DNA of 53,749 nt. It comes from CAYWVR01 sp964461715 (GTDB lineage: Bacteria > Planctomycetota > Phycisphaerae > FEN-1346). Positions 34,610 through 45,017 of the stretch are shown in pieces. Position 1 is the stretch's first letter; each line of letters opens with the position of its first letter. Under the pieces are notes generated by a model. That model was not told where the DNA came from. It made no database searches and was given only the letters and a program-made list of their open reading frames with translations. The stretch is from contig CAYWVR010000023.1 in NCBI GenBank assembly GCA_964461715.1, positions 1-53,749 of the forward strand. The letters run 5' to 3'. The position numbers and the translations under genes were made by a program.

Positions 34610-37600
34610 TGCGAAGGACGTGCCGAGGGGCAATTCTGGCGGGATTCCTGGCGGTTCTGGCGGCCGGCGCCGCTCGGGCCGCGCCCGATGAGATCGAGGG
34701 CATCTTCGAGGTCCGCCTGGCCCTGCACGAGGCCGTCTTCCACGGGGACGAGCAGACGGAGGGAGCACCGGCGCTGCTGGTCGACATGGTCCGCTCCGGC
34801 GACCGCTGGGAGCGGGCTTGGGCCACCGCGGGCGATTACTCCAAGGACGAGCACGCCGGCCGGGTTGTGGCCGCCGAGATCGGCGAGGATCGCATGGCGT
34901 TTGATCTGTCGATCGAGCTTCACGGCGACGGGTTCGCCTCGGGCGGTCGCGTGAAAGTGCGTGCAACGCTCGAGAAGGGCCCCGAGGGCCGGTTCGTGGG
35001 GACGTACGAGGGGATCTCGCGGGGCATTCCCGTGGAGGGACGGGCCGAGGGCGAGATCAAGCCGCCCCGCCGGCACCGGAAGCCCGGCTACGCGCCCGTC
35101 CGCCCCGGCGAGCACCCGCGGCTTCTTTTCCGAAGGTCCGATCTGGCGGCCTTGAAGGCCAAGGCCAAGACGCCCTTCGGGAAGCTGGCCCTCGCGAAGA
35201 TGGACACCAACGCCGCCGGGTTCGCGTTCCGCTACGCCCTGACGGGCGATGCGGACCTGGCCGAGGAGGCCCGCCGCCGCGTCGAGGCCCTCATGAAGGA
35301 CGAGGACAACGGCGACAAGCGGGTCCGCAGCCGCTGGTGGGCGTGGCGGGTCGAGCAGGCGGCCCTGGCCTACGACCTCTGCTACGATACGTGGCCCGAG
35401 GACTTCAAGAAGGAGGTGGCCGAGTATCTGCTGCGCGTCGCGAACAACCTCTTCTACAACCGGGGCCGCTTCGACAGCCACATCAACTGGAACTATGCCG
35501 CCAGCCACGGTCCCACGATGCTCTGGGCCTCGGGGATGGCGGGCCTGGTGCTCTGGGGCGAGAAGGGCCCCGCGCCCGAGAAGCCCGTCGCCCCGTACGT
35601 CCTCGGCGAGGAGGGCGGAAGGATCGAGCCGCCCGTGGGCTACACGCCCGGCAAGGGCGTCGAGATCGCGGCCCCCAAGTCCGGCCAGATGCCCCGCGAC
35701 TGGCTCTATGTCGGACCGTTCCCGGACGACGGGCGCGACCATCTCGCGAAGACGGGCGGCATGGCGGGGGCGCGGCCGAGCGCCGGCGCCGAGGTCGCCA
35801 GCGCCGGGTCCACCGCCGCCTGGCGAAAGCTCTCGGACGAGGAGGCCTTCTACCGCCACGAGAAGTACACGGGCGGACGGTCCATCCTGGAGCTGACCGG
35901 CCCGTCGGGCGTGGCCGTCCATACGATGAGCTACTACTTCACGGCCCTTCGCAACACGAAGCCGCGCTGGGTCCGCGTGGACCTCGGGCACGGCCGCGTC
36001 GAAGCGTTCCTGGGCGGGGTGCGGCTGCTGGACGGCGGCGTGGCGTACCTGGAGGAGGGCGTGTATCCGTGGCTCCTGACAGGTCCCATCGGGGACCTGA
36101 AGCCCTGGGGCAAGACCTTCATGGAGCCCCGCCTGACGGAGATCTCGGCCTCCGACGCCGCCGAGGCGACCGCCGCGGCCCGCTCGGCTTACGAGAAAGC
36201 CGTGGCCGACTGGGCGCAGGACCACGCCCAGTGGGAGCGCACCGGCGGGTGCGACGTCCGCTACCTCAAGGCCTACGAAACCTCCCGCCACATCATGACC
36301 CTGATCCTCCGGAACATGCTCGGGACGGGCGGCTTCATGTCCGGCGACGGCCAGATGGCGGGCATGGACGGGCCCAACAAGTACCTCTTCGCCCACCGCA
36401 ACGTCTTCTGCCACGATCCGTCGCCCTATGGCGAGGGGGCGGATTATCTGCCCCGGGTCATGTTCTGCTTCCCGTACCGGCCCGACGGCCAGGTGATCGG
36501 CCAGGAGATCAACGGGACACCGGGCTTTGGGTGCAGCGGCTATCCCGAGAGTGGTCGCGACACGGCCTGCGAGAACTTCGCGACCCTCTCCCCCCTCGTC
36601 CGCGAGGCGTGGAAACCGGCCGTCCTCTGGGCGTGGCAGTACCATACGGGCGGAAGCGCCGCAAGCGAGGAAGCGATGCAGAAAATCCTCACCGCGCCCC
36701 GACGCGGCTACGCCTTCAGCCGCGACTACGGCGGCTTCAACACCCATCCGCTCTACGCCTTCATCAACTATCCCCTTGACGCCGAGCCCAAGCCCCCCGA
36801 GGGCATCATGCCGCGCACCTGGCAGGCCCCCGACTTCGGCTTCTACGGCTTCCGGAACGCGTGGACGGGCTCGGACGAGCAGTTCATCACGCAGTTCTTC
36901 GCGGCGACCTACGGGGAGGGGGCGGGGACGCTCCGCATCGCCGGCCTCGGGCAGGTCTGGTCCCACGGCCTCGGCAAGCCCACCGAGAACCGCTACGGCG
37001 AGAGCGTGGTCCAGATGCCCGAGAACGACATCAACGCCGCCGCCCGGGCCCGCGTCACGTTCCTGGACACCCGGCCCGACGGATCCGGGGCCCTGAGTCT
37101 CGACATGGACGACGTCTACACCGCGCCCGTCTTCGACGCGCGGGGCCGCCGCGCGCGGCTCTACGGCCGCTACGGCCGCGTCCGACGCCCGCATTGCTTC
37201 GTGCCGAGCGGCATCAGGGGGATGCGGGCCCTGGCGGTCGATTACAGCGGCCTCTCGGGGGCCCCGTGCATGGTCGTCATGGTCGATCAAATCCGGGGCG
37301 GCAAGACGAAGAGCTGGACCTGGCAGCTCGAATCGAAGTCCGAGGGGGCCGGCAAGAGCGAGAAGGACCCCAAGCGGCCCGGCTGGATCACCTTCCGGGG
37401 CCGCTCCTTCAACAATCCTCGCAACGGCCAGCTCCTTTTCACCGAGTCCAAAGCCATCGAGGACGACGACCGCGTCACGCTCCACGACGACGGCTTCACG
37501 TTCACCCGGGGCGACGCCTTGCTCCGCGCGACCTTCGTCGCGCCCGCCCGGCCCCGCCTCGAACTGGCCGAGAAGGCCCAGTACCGCGATATGCCGAAGG

Positions 37601-37788
37601 GCGGCGTGAGGCGGGATTCGAGCCGGGCCATCTTCGCCGAGGGCGGCGACGAGTTCCTCGTCATCCTGACCATCCAGCGGGGCGATCCGCCCGCCGTCAA
37701 GGTAAGCGGCACGGGGCTCGACGCGAAGGTCACGGTCGGCCGCCGCGTTGTCACCTTCGACGGGGAGAAGATCGTGCTGGGCCGGTGA
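34606..37788 (+). CDS. Secreted heparinase II/III / alginate-lyase-like protein
   Basis: 1060 residues with a signal peptide (GAILAGFLAVLAAGAARA). A beta domain (residues ~25-150) is followed by GEHPRLLFRRSDLAALKAKA and an alpha/alpha toroid containing FDSHINWNYAASHGPTMLWA, where the Asn/His pattern matches lyase active-site regions. An inserted beta domain starts DWLYVGPFPDDGRDH. The toroid resumes with SRHIMTLILRNMLGTGGFMS, and a C-terminal anti-parallel beta region has DYGGFNTHPLYAFINYPLDA and later GFTFTRGDALLRATF, as in heparinase II-like lyases. It probably cleaves or binds an acidic polysaccharide in the periplasm. ATG 34606 (followed by a second ATG) overlaps the HEAT gene stop; GAGAGGAGG lies upstream. 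Confidence 0.8.
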   Translation: MMRRTCRGAILAGFLAVLAAGAARAAPDEIEGIFEVRLALHEAVFHGDEQTEGAPALLVDMVRSGDRWERAWATAGDYSKDEHAGRVVAAEIGEDRMAFDLSIELHGDGFASGGRVKVRATLEKGPEGRFVGTYEGISRGIPVEGRAEGEIKPPRRHRKPGYAPVRPGEHPRLLFRRSDLAALKAKAKTPFGKLALAKMDTNAAGFAFRYALTGDADLAEEARRRVEALMKDEDNGDKRVRSRWWAWRVEQAALAYDLCYDTWPEDFKKEVAEYLLRVANNLFYNRGRFDSHINWNYAASHGPTMLWASGMAGLVLWGEKGPAPEKPVAPYVLGEEGGRIEPPVGYTPGKGVEIAAPKSGQMPRDWLYVGPFPDDGRDHLAKTGGMAGARPSAGAEVASAGSTAAWRKLSDEEAFYRHEKYTGGRSILELTGPSGVAVHTMSYYFTALRNTKPRWVRVDLGHGRVEAFLGGVRLLDGGVAYLEEGVYPWLLTGPIGDLKPWGKTFMEPRLTEISASDAAEATAAARSAYEKAVADWAQDHAQWERTGGCDVRYLKAYETSRHIMTLILRNMLGTGGFMSGDGQMAGMDGPNKYLFAHRNVFCHDPSPYGEGADYLPRVMFCFPYRPDGQVIGQEINGTPGFGCSGYPESGRDTACENFATLSPLVREAWKPAVLWAWQYHTGGSAASEEAMQKILTAPRRGYAFSRDYGGFNTHPLYAFINYPLDAEPKPPEGIMPRTWQAPDFGFYGFRNAWTGSDEQFITQFFAATYGEGAGTLRIAGLGQVWSHGLGKPTENRYGESVVQMPENDINAAARARVTFLDTRPDGSGALSLDMDDVYTAPVFDARGRRARLYGRYGRVRRPHCFVPSGIRGMRALAVDYSGLSGAPCMVVMVDQIRGGKTKSWTWQLESKSEGAGKSEKDPKRPGWITFRGRSFNNPRNGQLLFTESKAIEDDDRVTLHDDGFTFTRGDALLRATFVAPARPRLELAEKAQYRDMPKGGVRRDSSRAIFAEGGDEFLVILTIQRGDPPAVKVSGTGLDAKVTVGRRVVTFDGEKIVLGR

Positions 37789-37803
37789 TCCCGCCTTTCC
37801 CGG

Positions 37804-37833
37804 TGGACGGTCTCCGTGGACGGGTCGTACAAT
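37804..37833 (+). promoter_or_regulatory. Promoter candidate for the PQQ-propeller operon
   Basis: TGGACG (37804-37809), 18 nt spacer, TACAAT (37828-37833). The leader of about 110 nt contains a GGAAGGAGA that is not followed by a usable start codon. The 161-bp gap 37789-37949 has no other feature. Confidence 0.5.
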
Positions 37834-37949
37834 GTTCGACGGATGGCCCGCGCGGGCGGTTTTCGCTGCGCAAGAGGGCGCCCCGGTCGCGTCTTGGAAG
37901 GAGAGAGCCGCCGCCGGGACGCCGCCGCAAGACTGGGGAAGTGGTCACT

Positions 37950-40900
37950 ATGGCTCATCCCTGTTGGGAAACGTTGCACTCGATGGGGACGCGCGCCGTC
38001 GGCCTGTTCCTGGCGGCCGCCCTCGCGGTCCTGGCGGCGACGCCGGGCGATGCGCAAGTCCGCGTCAAGACGGACGTGGCGGCCAACCGGGCTCCCGCCG
38101 CTCCCGCCGTTTCCGCCGACGAGACGGTCACGGAGGTCGTGCCGGACGATTTGGCGCAGGGCCTCTATCTCACGACCGACTTCGAGGCGGAGCGGCTCCT
38201 TCAGCGGGCCCGCGAATACCTCGACGGCCCCGAGCCGCAGCTCCTGGACGCCCTGGGTCTCCTTCGCCGCCTCCTGGCCGAGATGGGCGGGGCCATCTCC
38301 AGCGAGGACGGGTGGGTCTATCGTCCCGTCCGCGACCTCTGCGAGCAGATGATCCTCCGCCTGGGCCCGGAGGCCCTGGCCCTTTACCGCACGAACGTCG
38401 ACGGGGAGGCCCGGGCCCTCCTCGGGCCGGACAAGGCCCCCCGGGACGCCGAGGCCATGCGGACCGTCGAGCGGACCTACTTCCTGAGCTCGGTGGGCGA
38501 CGAGGCAGCCTATCGCCTGGCCTGCCTGGCGCTGGACGAGGGCCGCGACGCCGAGGCCCGGCGGCTCCTGGCCCGCATTCTCAACGGCCACCCCGACCCG
38601 TCGATGCCCCGCGCGGACCTGCTCGTGCGCCTGGCCGTGGCGAACCGCAGGAGCGGCGACGCCGAAGGGGCCCGGGAGGCCTGGACGCGCCTTCGCGAGG
38701 CCGGTTTCGGGAGCCTGGGCGCCGAGGCCGTCGCGGCCGTCGAGGCGGCCCTGGCGTCTCCGCCCGACCCGACCCCGTCCGACGAGCCGCATCTGTGGCC
38801 CACGCCGCGCGGCCTCTTCGCCCGGGTCCCACCGGCGCTGGCCGCGGAGCCGGAGCCGGTGCTCGTGGAGGGCTGGATCCGCACGTTCGACCTCCTTCCG
38901 CCCGGCTACAGGTTCCGCAACCCGATCCACCCCAAGAAAACCTTGGCGCAGGAGGGCAACGCCCACATGCGCGACCTCCTGGCGGGTCGGTGGCAGCAGA
39001 CTGCCTGGTTCCCCTCGGGCGAGGCCGTGGTGGCGGGGGACCGGGTGCTCGTCAAGAGCACCGCCTCGCTCCATTGCCTGGATGTTCGCACGGGGAAGGT
39101 CCTCTGGGAGACCGAGCCCGGCGACGAGGGCGAGGTCGTCGCCTTGGCCATGGGACGGACGGCGATGACCCCCTCGGAGCCCCACGCGGCCCTCCAGTTC
39201 GCGGACCGGGTGGGGGCGGCGGTGCGGGTGGCGGGGGACCGCGTCTACCATGTCGGCGAGCAGCACTACGACAAGCTCCGCACCCGCCGATCGGTCCGGA
39301 TTCGGGTCGTCGTCAACGGAAAGGCCCGGAGCGTCGAGCCCCGACGGGGCAACCGGTTGGCGGCCTTGGACCTTGAGACGGGCCAGGAGCTCTGGAGTGT
39401 GGGCCGGACCGAGGACGGGCCCCTCGGCTCGGTCCATTTCCTGGGTCCGCCCGTTCCGTGCGGGGACCGGCTCGTCGCCCTTTACGAGACCGAGGGCGAG
39501 ATGCACCTGGTGGCCCTGCGGCCGGAGGACGGGGCCGTGGCCTGGAAGACGTTCCTCTGCGCCGAGATCGCCGGTCAGAAGGTCTCGGGCGTTCGGTGCG
39601 GCATGGCCGTGCGGGGCAGCACGGTGTACGTGGCGACGGGGCAGGGGGTCGTCTTCGCCGTCGATGCCATCGACGGACGCATCCACTGGGCCTCCCGCTA
39701 CGCCCGCACCAAGCGGGTCGCCGGCGGGGGACCCGCCCGCCAAAGCGACGTCGTCGGATGGGACGTGAACTACGCCTGGCTCGATGGCCCGCGGCTCGTG
39801 GTCTTGCCGAGCGACACGCGGCGGATTCTGGTCTTCGACGCGGCGGAGGGCCGGACGCTGGCCGCGCACGAGGCCCCGGGCGCGGTCTATTGCCTGGGCT
39901 TCGCCGAGGGCTCGATCTTCGCCGGGTCGCCGCAAGGGGTGCGGCGGATCGGCGTCGAGGACGGGCGGACCGTCTGGTCCGCCGAGTGGAAACCGGGCAC
40001 GACGAGCTACGGACGCGGATTCCTGAGCCCCGACGCCGTCTGCGTGCCGCGCGGGGGGCAGGTGGTCCGCCTCGACCGCGAGGACGGGCGGGAACGCTCG
40101 GCGACGCGGGCCTCGCTGGAGGAGGACCTGCCGGTCGGGAACCTCTTCTCGGACGGGCAGACGCTCCTGGCCTACGGTCTGGGGACGGTCTATGCCCTGG
40201 AGGGGGCGGGTCTGCGGCTGGCGCGCGTCGGCGAGGAGATCGCGGAATTCGAGGCGAAGCGGGCCGCCCTCGACGCGCCCCTGGCCGAGAAGAAGGATCG
40301 GGCGACGGGCCTCGCACGCGAGCTGGAGGCCATCGAGCAGCGGGCCGGGGTCCTTAAGAGCGGCACCGCCATCCTCGTCACCCGCCGCAAGCAGGTCGAG
40401 GAGGAGCTGGAGGGCCTCGACCCCGCCCCGCCGCCCGGCCCCGACGATTCCGCCCCGACCGAGGCGGAGGCTGCCGCCGCCCGCAAACGCCACGCCCGCC
40501 GCGAGGCCCTCCGCGAGAAGCTGAGCGAGATCCGCGAGCGGCTGATGGCCTTCCAGGACGAGGAGGCCGAGGTCACGCGCCGCCGCGAGACGCTTGAAAA
40601 GGACGTCGCGAAGGCCGAGAAGGCCGTCGAGGCTTTTCTCCGGCGACGGGTCGAGCTGGCACGCGAGATCGCCCTCGGCCACCGCGACCGCGGCCGGCTG
40701 CACCGGGCCCGCGACGAGCTGGCCGCCGCCGCCGAGGCCTACGGCACGGCCGCGCGGATGCTCTCGGACCGCCAGGAACGGGCCGAGGCCCAATGGAATC
40801 GCGTCACGTGCCTGCTGGCCCTGGCGGACCGCGAGCCGGACCGGGCCCGGGCCCTCGCCGCCGAGGCCCGCGAGACGGCGGGCCCGGCCGGGGGCTGGCT

Positions 40901-42848
40901 CCTGGCGACGCGCCGACTCATCCGGGCCGCCGAGGACGAGGGGGAACTCACGGAGGCCCTCGACCTGGCCCTGGAACTCGTGATGGACCGCGACGAGGCC
41001 CTCTCGCCGATGATCCAGGGCATCGAAGCCTGGCACGTCCAGCCGGCGGCGGCGGGCATCGCCGAGGTCGAACGGCTTCGCGAGGCCCACGGAGACGTAT
41101 TCGAGGAGGCCCTGGCGGCCCGGGCCGACCAGGCGCTAGCCGCGGCGCGCAAGCGCGGGACGTTCGTGGCCCTCCAGCGGGTGGCCCGGTGCTTCGACGG
41201 CCTGCCGCAGGCCGTCGAGGCGGGCCTGGCTGCCGCGTCGCTGGCCGGGCGCAAGGGGCCGGCGGAGCGCGGCGAGGTGATCCTTCGGGCCATGGCCCGT
41301 TCGGACGACGCCCGGATGGCGGCCGCGGGGATGGCGGCCCTTGCCCGCACGTACGAGGACGCGGGATGGCGCCGCCAAGCCCGCGACGGGTACCGGGTCC
41401 TGGCCCGCCGGTTCGGCGATGTCCCGGTTCCCGGCTCGGACGGCCCGACGACGGGGTCGGCCCTGGCCGAAGCGCGCCTCGCGGCCCTGTCCGCGCCGCA
41501 GGGACCGGACCCGCGCGAACCGGTCCTCCCCGAGCCGCCGTACCGGTTCGCGTGGTCGAGCGATCAGCGGATGGCGTACCAGCTCGTTCATGACTCCCGG
41601 TTCGGGGCGGAGGCATGGCTGGACCGGTCGGAGTTCCTGGCCTCGCACTACATCAGCTCCGGGCAGGGCCACGGGGGGCAGCTCGAGTGTCGCCGCATCC
41701 ACGACGGAAGACAGCTCTACGTCCTCCCGCAGGGCAAGCGGCCCGGCTACACGCGGGCGTCCATCGAGGGCCACGTGGCCGTGCTCGTCGGCCCGACGGA
41801 GGTGATGGCGATGGGCCTCGTCAGCGGCAAGCGCCTCTGGTCCTACGACGCGCCGGAGGCGATGACCCGGGCGGGGAACTTCCATGCGAGCACCTCCGCC
41901 TCCGGCCCGTTGCACCGGGGCCGCACGATCGTCCAACTCAATCCCGACGCCCTGGCCGTCCTGGATGTGGCTACCGGCGAGACGCTCTGGCAGAGGCGGA
42001 TGCGGCGACGGATCCTATCCGGGATTCTGAGTGCGGGACCGTACGTGGTGCTTGTCTTCGGCGACGGGGGCAGCGTGTGGGTCTGCGATGCCCGGACCGG
42101 CTTCCGCGTCAGCCGGTTCACCTTGCCGGAGGCCCCCTCGCGCAGCGGGGCCCACCTGGAGATGACGTCGCACGGCCTCGTCGTCTACGGGTTCGACGAA
42201 GCGACCTCCACGTACGGGCTCTCGCTCCGCGAGTTGTCTTCCGGGCGGGTCCGGTGGCGGGCCGAGACGCAGCTCGGCAACGTCCAGAAGATGTATGTCC
42301 TCTCGCCGGACCTGGTGTGCCTGGTCGACTTCATGCACGCCGTCGAGGTCTGGGACGTGGCGCGCGGCGAGCGGGTTCACGCCTCCGAGGGCGGGCCCGG
42401 CCGGGGCGGCGTGGGCGAGGCCGCCCTCGGACCCGACGGACGCATCCTCTACGTCGGCCTCTACCAGCATGGCGCGGGCCAGCGGGTCCGGGCCGTCGAC
42501 CTGGCCACCCGCGAGGTCCTGGCCGAGTACCATATCGAAGCCAGCACGTACCGCTTTCGCGTGCCCATCGAGGTCTTCACCTATCGGGGCGACCTGCTCC
42601 CGTTCATCGAGCGGGTCCGGTACCAGGACGAACAGGGCCGCAACCGCGCCACCCACGTCCTCCGCTTTATGCGCAAGGCCGACGGCGAGATCGTGCCGGA
42701 CCTCGAAGTGGGGTCCAGCACGAGCCGCAGCGGCGGGTTCGACGGCCTGCGTCAGATCCGCGTCCAGGGCGGGGCGCTGCTCCTGGAGACGATCTCCGGC
42801 GTTTATGCCTATGTCCACGACGACGAACCCTCGGTTCCGGGAGAGTGA
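37950..42848 (+). CDS. Giant secreted PQQ-like beta-propeller protein with central coiled coil
   Basis: 1632 residues with a signal peptide (RAVGLFLAAALAVLAATPGD, cleavage near AQV). A helical, TPR-like part comes first (residues ~70-260). Next is a first propeller with PQQ-type repeats (HCLDVRTGKVLWETEPGDEG, LDLETGQELWSVG, ALRPEDGAVAWKTFL, VDAIDGRIHWASRY). A Glu/Arg-rich coiled coil follows at about residues 765-915 (IAEFEAKRAALDAPLAEKKD), then a TPR-like helical stretch, then a second propeller (MGLVSGKRLWSYD, LDVATGETLWQRR). There is no PQQ-dehydrogenase active site; the fold serves as a scaffold, as in BamB. ATG 37950 has only a weak GGGGAAG upstream; ATG 37983 is a later alternative. It is first in the long operon. 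Confidence 0.83.
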   Translation: MAHPCWETLHSMGTRAVGLFLAAALAVLAATPGDAQVRVKTDVAANRAPAAPAVSADETVTEVVPDDLAQGLYLTTDFEAERLLQRAREYLDGPEPQLLDALGLLRRLLAEMGGAISSEDGWVYRPVRDLCEQMILRLGPEALALYRTNVDGEARALLGPDKAPRDAEAMRTVERTYFLSSVGDEAAYRLACLALDEGRDAEARRLLARILNGHPDPSMPRADLLVRLAVANRRSGDAEGAREAWTRLREAGFGSLGAEAVAAVEAALASPPDPTPSDEPHLWPTPRGLFARVPPALAAEPEPVLVEGWIRTFDLLPPGYRFRNPIHPKKTLAQEGNAHMRDLLAGRWQQTAWFPSGEAVVAGDRVLVKSTASLHCLDVRTGKVLWETEPGDEGEVVALAMGRTAMTPSEPHAALQFADRVGAAVRVAGDRVYHVGEQHYDKLRTRRSVRIRVVVNGKARSVEPRRGNRLAALDLETGQELWSVGRTEDGPLGSVHFLGPPVPCGDRLVALYETEGEMHLVALRPEDGAVAWKTFLCAEIAGQKVSGVRCGMAVRGSTVYVATGQGVVFAVDAIDGRIHWASRYARTKRVAGGGPARQSDVVGWDVNYAWLDGPRLVVLPSDTRRILVFDAAEGRTLAAHEAPGAVYCLGFAEGSIFAGSPQGVRRIGVEDGRTVWSAEWKPGTTSYGRGFLSPDAVCVPRGGQVVRLDREDGRERSATRASLEEDLPVGNLFSDGQTLLAYGLGTVYALEGAGLRLARVGEEIAEFEAKRAALDAPLAEKKDRATGLARELEAIEQRAGVLKSGTAILVTRRKQVEEELEGLDPAPPPGPDDSAPTEAEAAAARKRHARREALREKLSEIRERLMAFQDEEAEVTRRRETLEKDVAKAEKAVEAFLRRRVELAREIALGHRDRGRLHRARDELAAAAEAYGTAARMLSDRQERAEAQWNRVTCLLALADREPDRARALAAEARETAGPAGGWLLATRRLIRAAEDEGELTEALDLALELVMDRDEALSPMIQGIEAWHVQPAAAGIAEVERLREAHGDVFEEALAARADQALAAARKRGTFVALQRVARCFDGLPQAVEAGLAAASLAGRKGPAERGEVILRAMARSDDARMAAAGMAALARTYEDAGWRRQARDGYRVLARRFGDVPVPGSDGPTTGSALAEARLAALSAPQGPDPREPVLPEPPYRFAWSSDQRMAYQLVHDSRFGAEAWLDRSEFLASHYISSGQGHGGQLECRRIHDGRQLYVLPQGKRPGYTRASIEGHVAVLVGPTEVMAMGLVSGKRLWSYDAPEAMTRAGNFHASTSASGPLHRGRTIVQLNPDALAVLDVATGETLWQRRMRRRILSGILSAGPYVVLVFGDGGSVWVCDARTGFRVSRFTLPEAPSRSGAHLEMTSHGLVVYGFDEATSTYGLSLRELSSGRVRWRAETQLGNVQKMYVLSPDLVCLVDFMHAVEVWDVARGERVHASEGGPGRGGVGEAALGPDGRILYVGLYQHGAGQRVRAVDLATREVLAEYHIEASTYRFRVPIEVFTYRGDLLPFIERVRYQDEQGRNRATHVLRFMRKADGEIVPDLEVGSSTSRSGGFDGLRQIRVQGGALLLETISGVYAYVHDDEPSVPGE

Positions 42849-42850
42849 CC

Positions 42851-43894
42851 GTGCTGCGATCGCTCCATCGCGCCGCCGCCGTCTGCGTGCTGGCCGGTGT
42901 GTGCGCGGCGACGGCCACGGGGCAGGCCGTGCGGCCGCGGCCCGACCTCATCACGGCCGAGACGGAGGGGGCCATCCGGCGGGCGCAAGCCTTCTTGGCC
43001 CGCGTGCAGGCCCGCGACGGGTCCTGGCGGGGCGGTCGGAACTCGATGGCCTATCCGTGCGCCATGACGAGCCTTGCGGGTCTGGCGCTGATGGCGGGCG
43101 GGAACACCCCCAGCGAGGGCGACTACGCCGACGAGGTCCGCGCGGGGCTCGATTACGTCCTGACCTCGGCCGGCCGCAACGGTCTCATCGCCCGCACCGG
43201 CGAGGAGCAGCGGCCCATGTACTCCCACGGCTTCGGGATGCTCTTCCTGGCCCAGGCCTACGGCGCGGAGCACGACGCCGCCCTCCAGCACCGCATCCAC
43301 GACGTGTTGAGGCGGGCGGTGGTCCTGACCGCCCGGAGCCAGTCCGCCGCCGGAGGGTGGCTCTACACGCCCGACGCCAACGGCGACGAGGGCTCCGTCA
43401 CGATTACCCAGATTCAGGCCCTCCGGGCAGCCCGCAATGCCGGCATCAAGGTCCCCAAGTCGACCATCGACCGAGCCGTCCTCTACATCGCCCGGTGCGC
43501 CAACGAGGACGGGGGCATCAGCTACTCGTTGCGGAACCTCGGCTCCAGCCGGCCCGCCATCACCGCCGCCGCCGTCGCCACCCTCTATAGCGCGGGCCAA
43601 TACGATCACCCCGTCGCCCCGCGGGCCCTCGACTACCTGAAGGAGCGGATGGCCGCGGACATCCCCAACCGGGGCCACGAAACCTACATGCTGCTCTACG
43701 GCGGCATGTCGATGTACCTGTCGGGCGAGGAGAACTGGCGGGCGTACTTCCCGAAGGTCCGCGACGACCTTCTCAAGAGTCAGAACGAGGACGGAAGCTG
43801 GCCCGGCGACATGGTCGGTGAGGTCTACGGCACCAGCGCCGCCCTGCTCGTTCTCCAGCTCCCGTACCGTTACCTGCCCATCCTGCAACGCTAG
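42851..43894 (+). CDS. Secreted prenyltransferase/squalene-oxidase-repeat protein
   Basis: 347 residues: a signal peptide (AAAVCVLAGVCAATATGQA), then an alpha/alpha toroid of the terpene-cyclase/prenyltransferase repeat type (AIRRAQAFLARVQARDGSWR, AVVLTARSQSAAGGWLYTPD, AVLYIARCANEDGGISYSLR, DDLLKSQNEDGSWPGDMVGE). It has no DxDD motif and is exported, so it is not a terpene cyclase but probably a binding toroid, common in planctomycete secretomes. GTG 42851 has GGGAGA six bases upstream; GTG 42845, overlapping the preceding stop, is an alternative. Confidence 0.83.
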   Translation: MLRSLHRAAAVCVLAGVCAATATGQAVRPRPDLITAETEGAIRRAQAFLARVQARDGSWRGGRNSMAYPCAMTSLAGLALMAGGNTPSEGDYADEVRAGLDYVLTSAGRNGLIARTGEEQRPMYSHGFGMLFLAQAYGAEHDAALQHRIHDVLRRAVVLTARSQSAAGGWLYTPDANGDEGSVTITQIQALRAARNAGIKVPKSTIDRAVLYIARCANEDGGISYSLRNLGSSRPAITAAAVATLYSAGQYDHPVAPRALDYLKERMAADIPNRGHETYMLLYGGMSMYLSGEENWRAYFPKVRDDLLKSQNEDGSWPGDMVGEVYGTSAALLVLQLPYRYLPILQR

Positions 43895-43910
43895 CGAAAG
43901 CGAGGATTCC

Positions 43911-44999
<1,089 letters not shown>

Positions 45000-45017
45000 G
45001 CCAAAGGGACTCCGCCC

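Noticed and set aside
34564..37485. A 973-residue open frame on the minus strand
   Set aside because: It lies fully opposite the heparinase-like gene, is rich in Gly, Val, Asp and Arg with no motif, and arises from GC-rich codon bias. The same holds for minus-strand frames at 37287-41090, 43773-46031, 45890-47998, 48304-50979 and 50576-53740.
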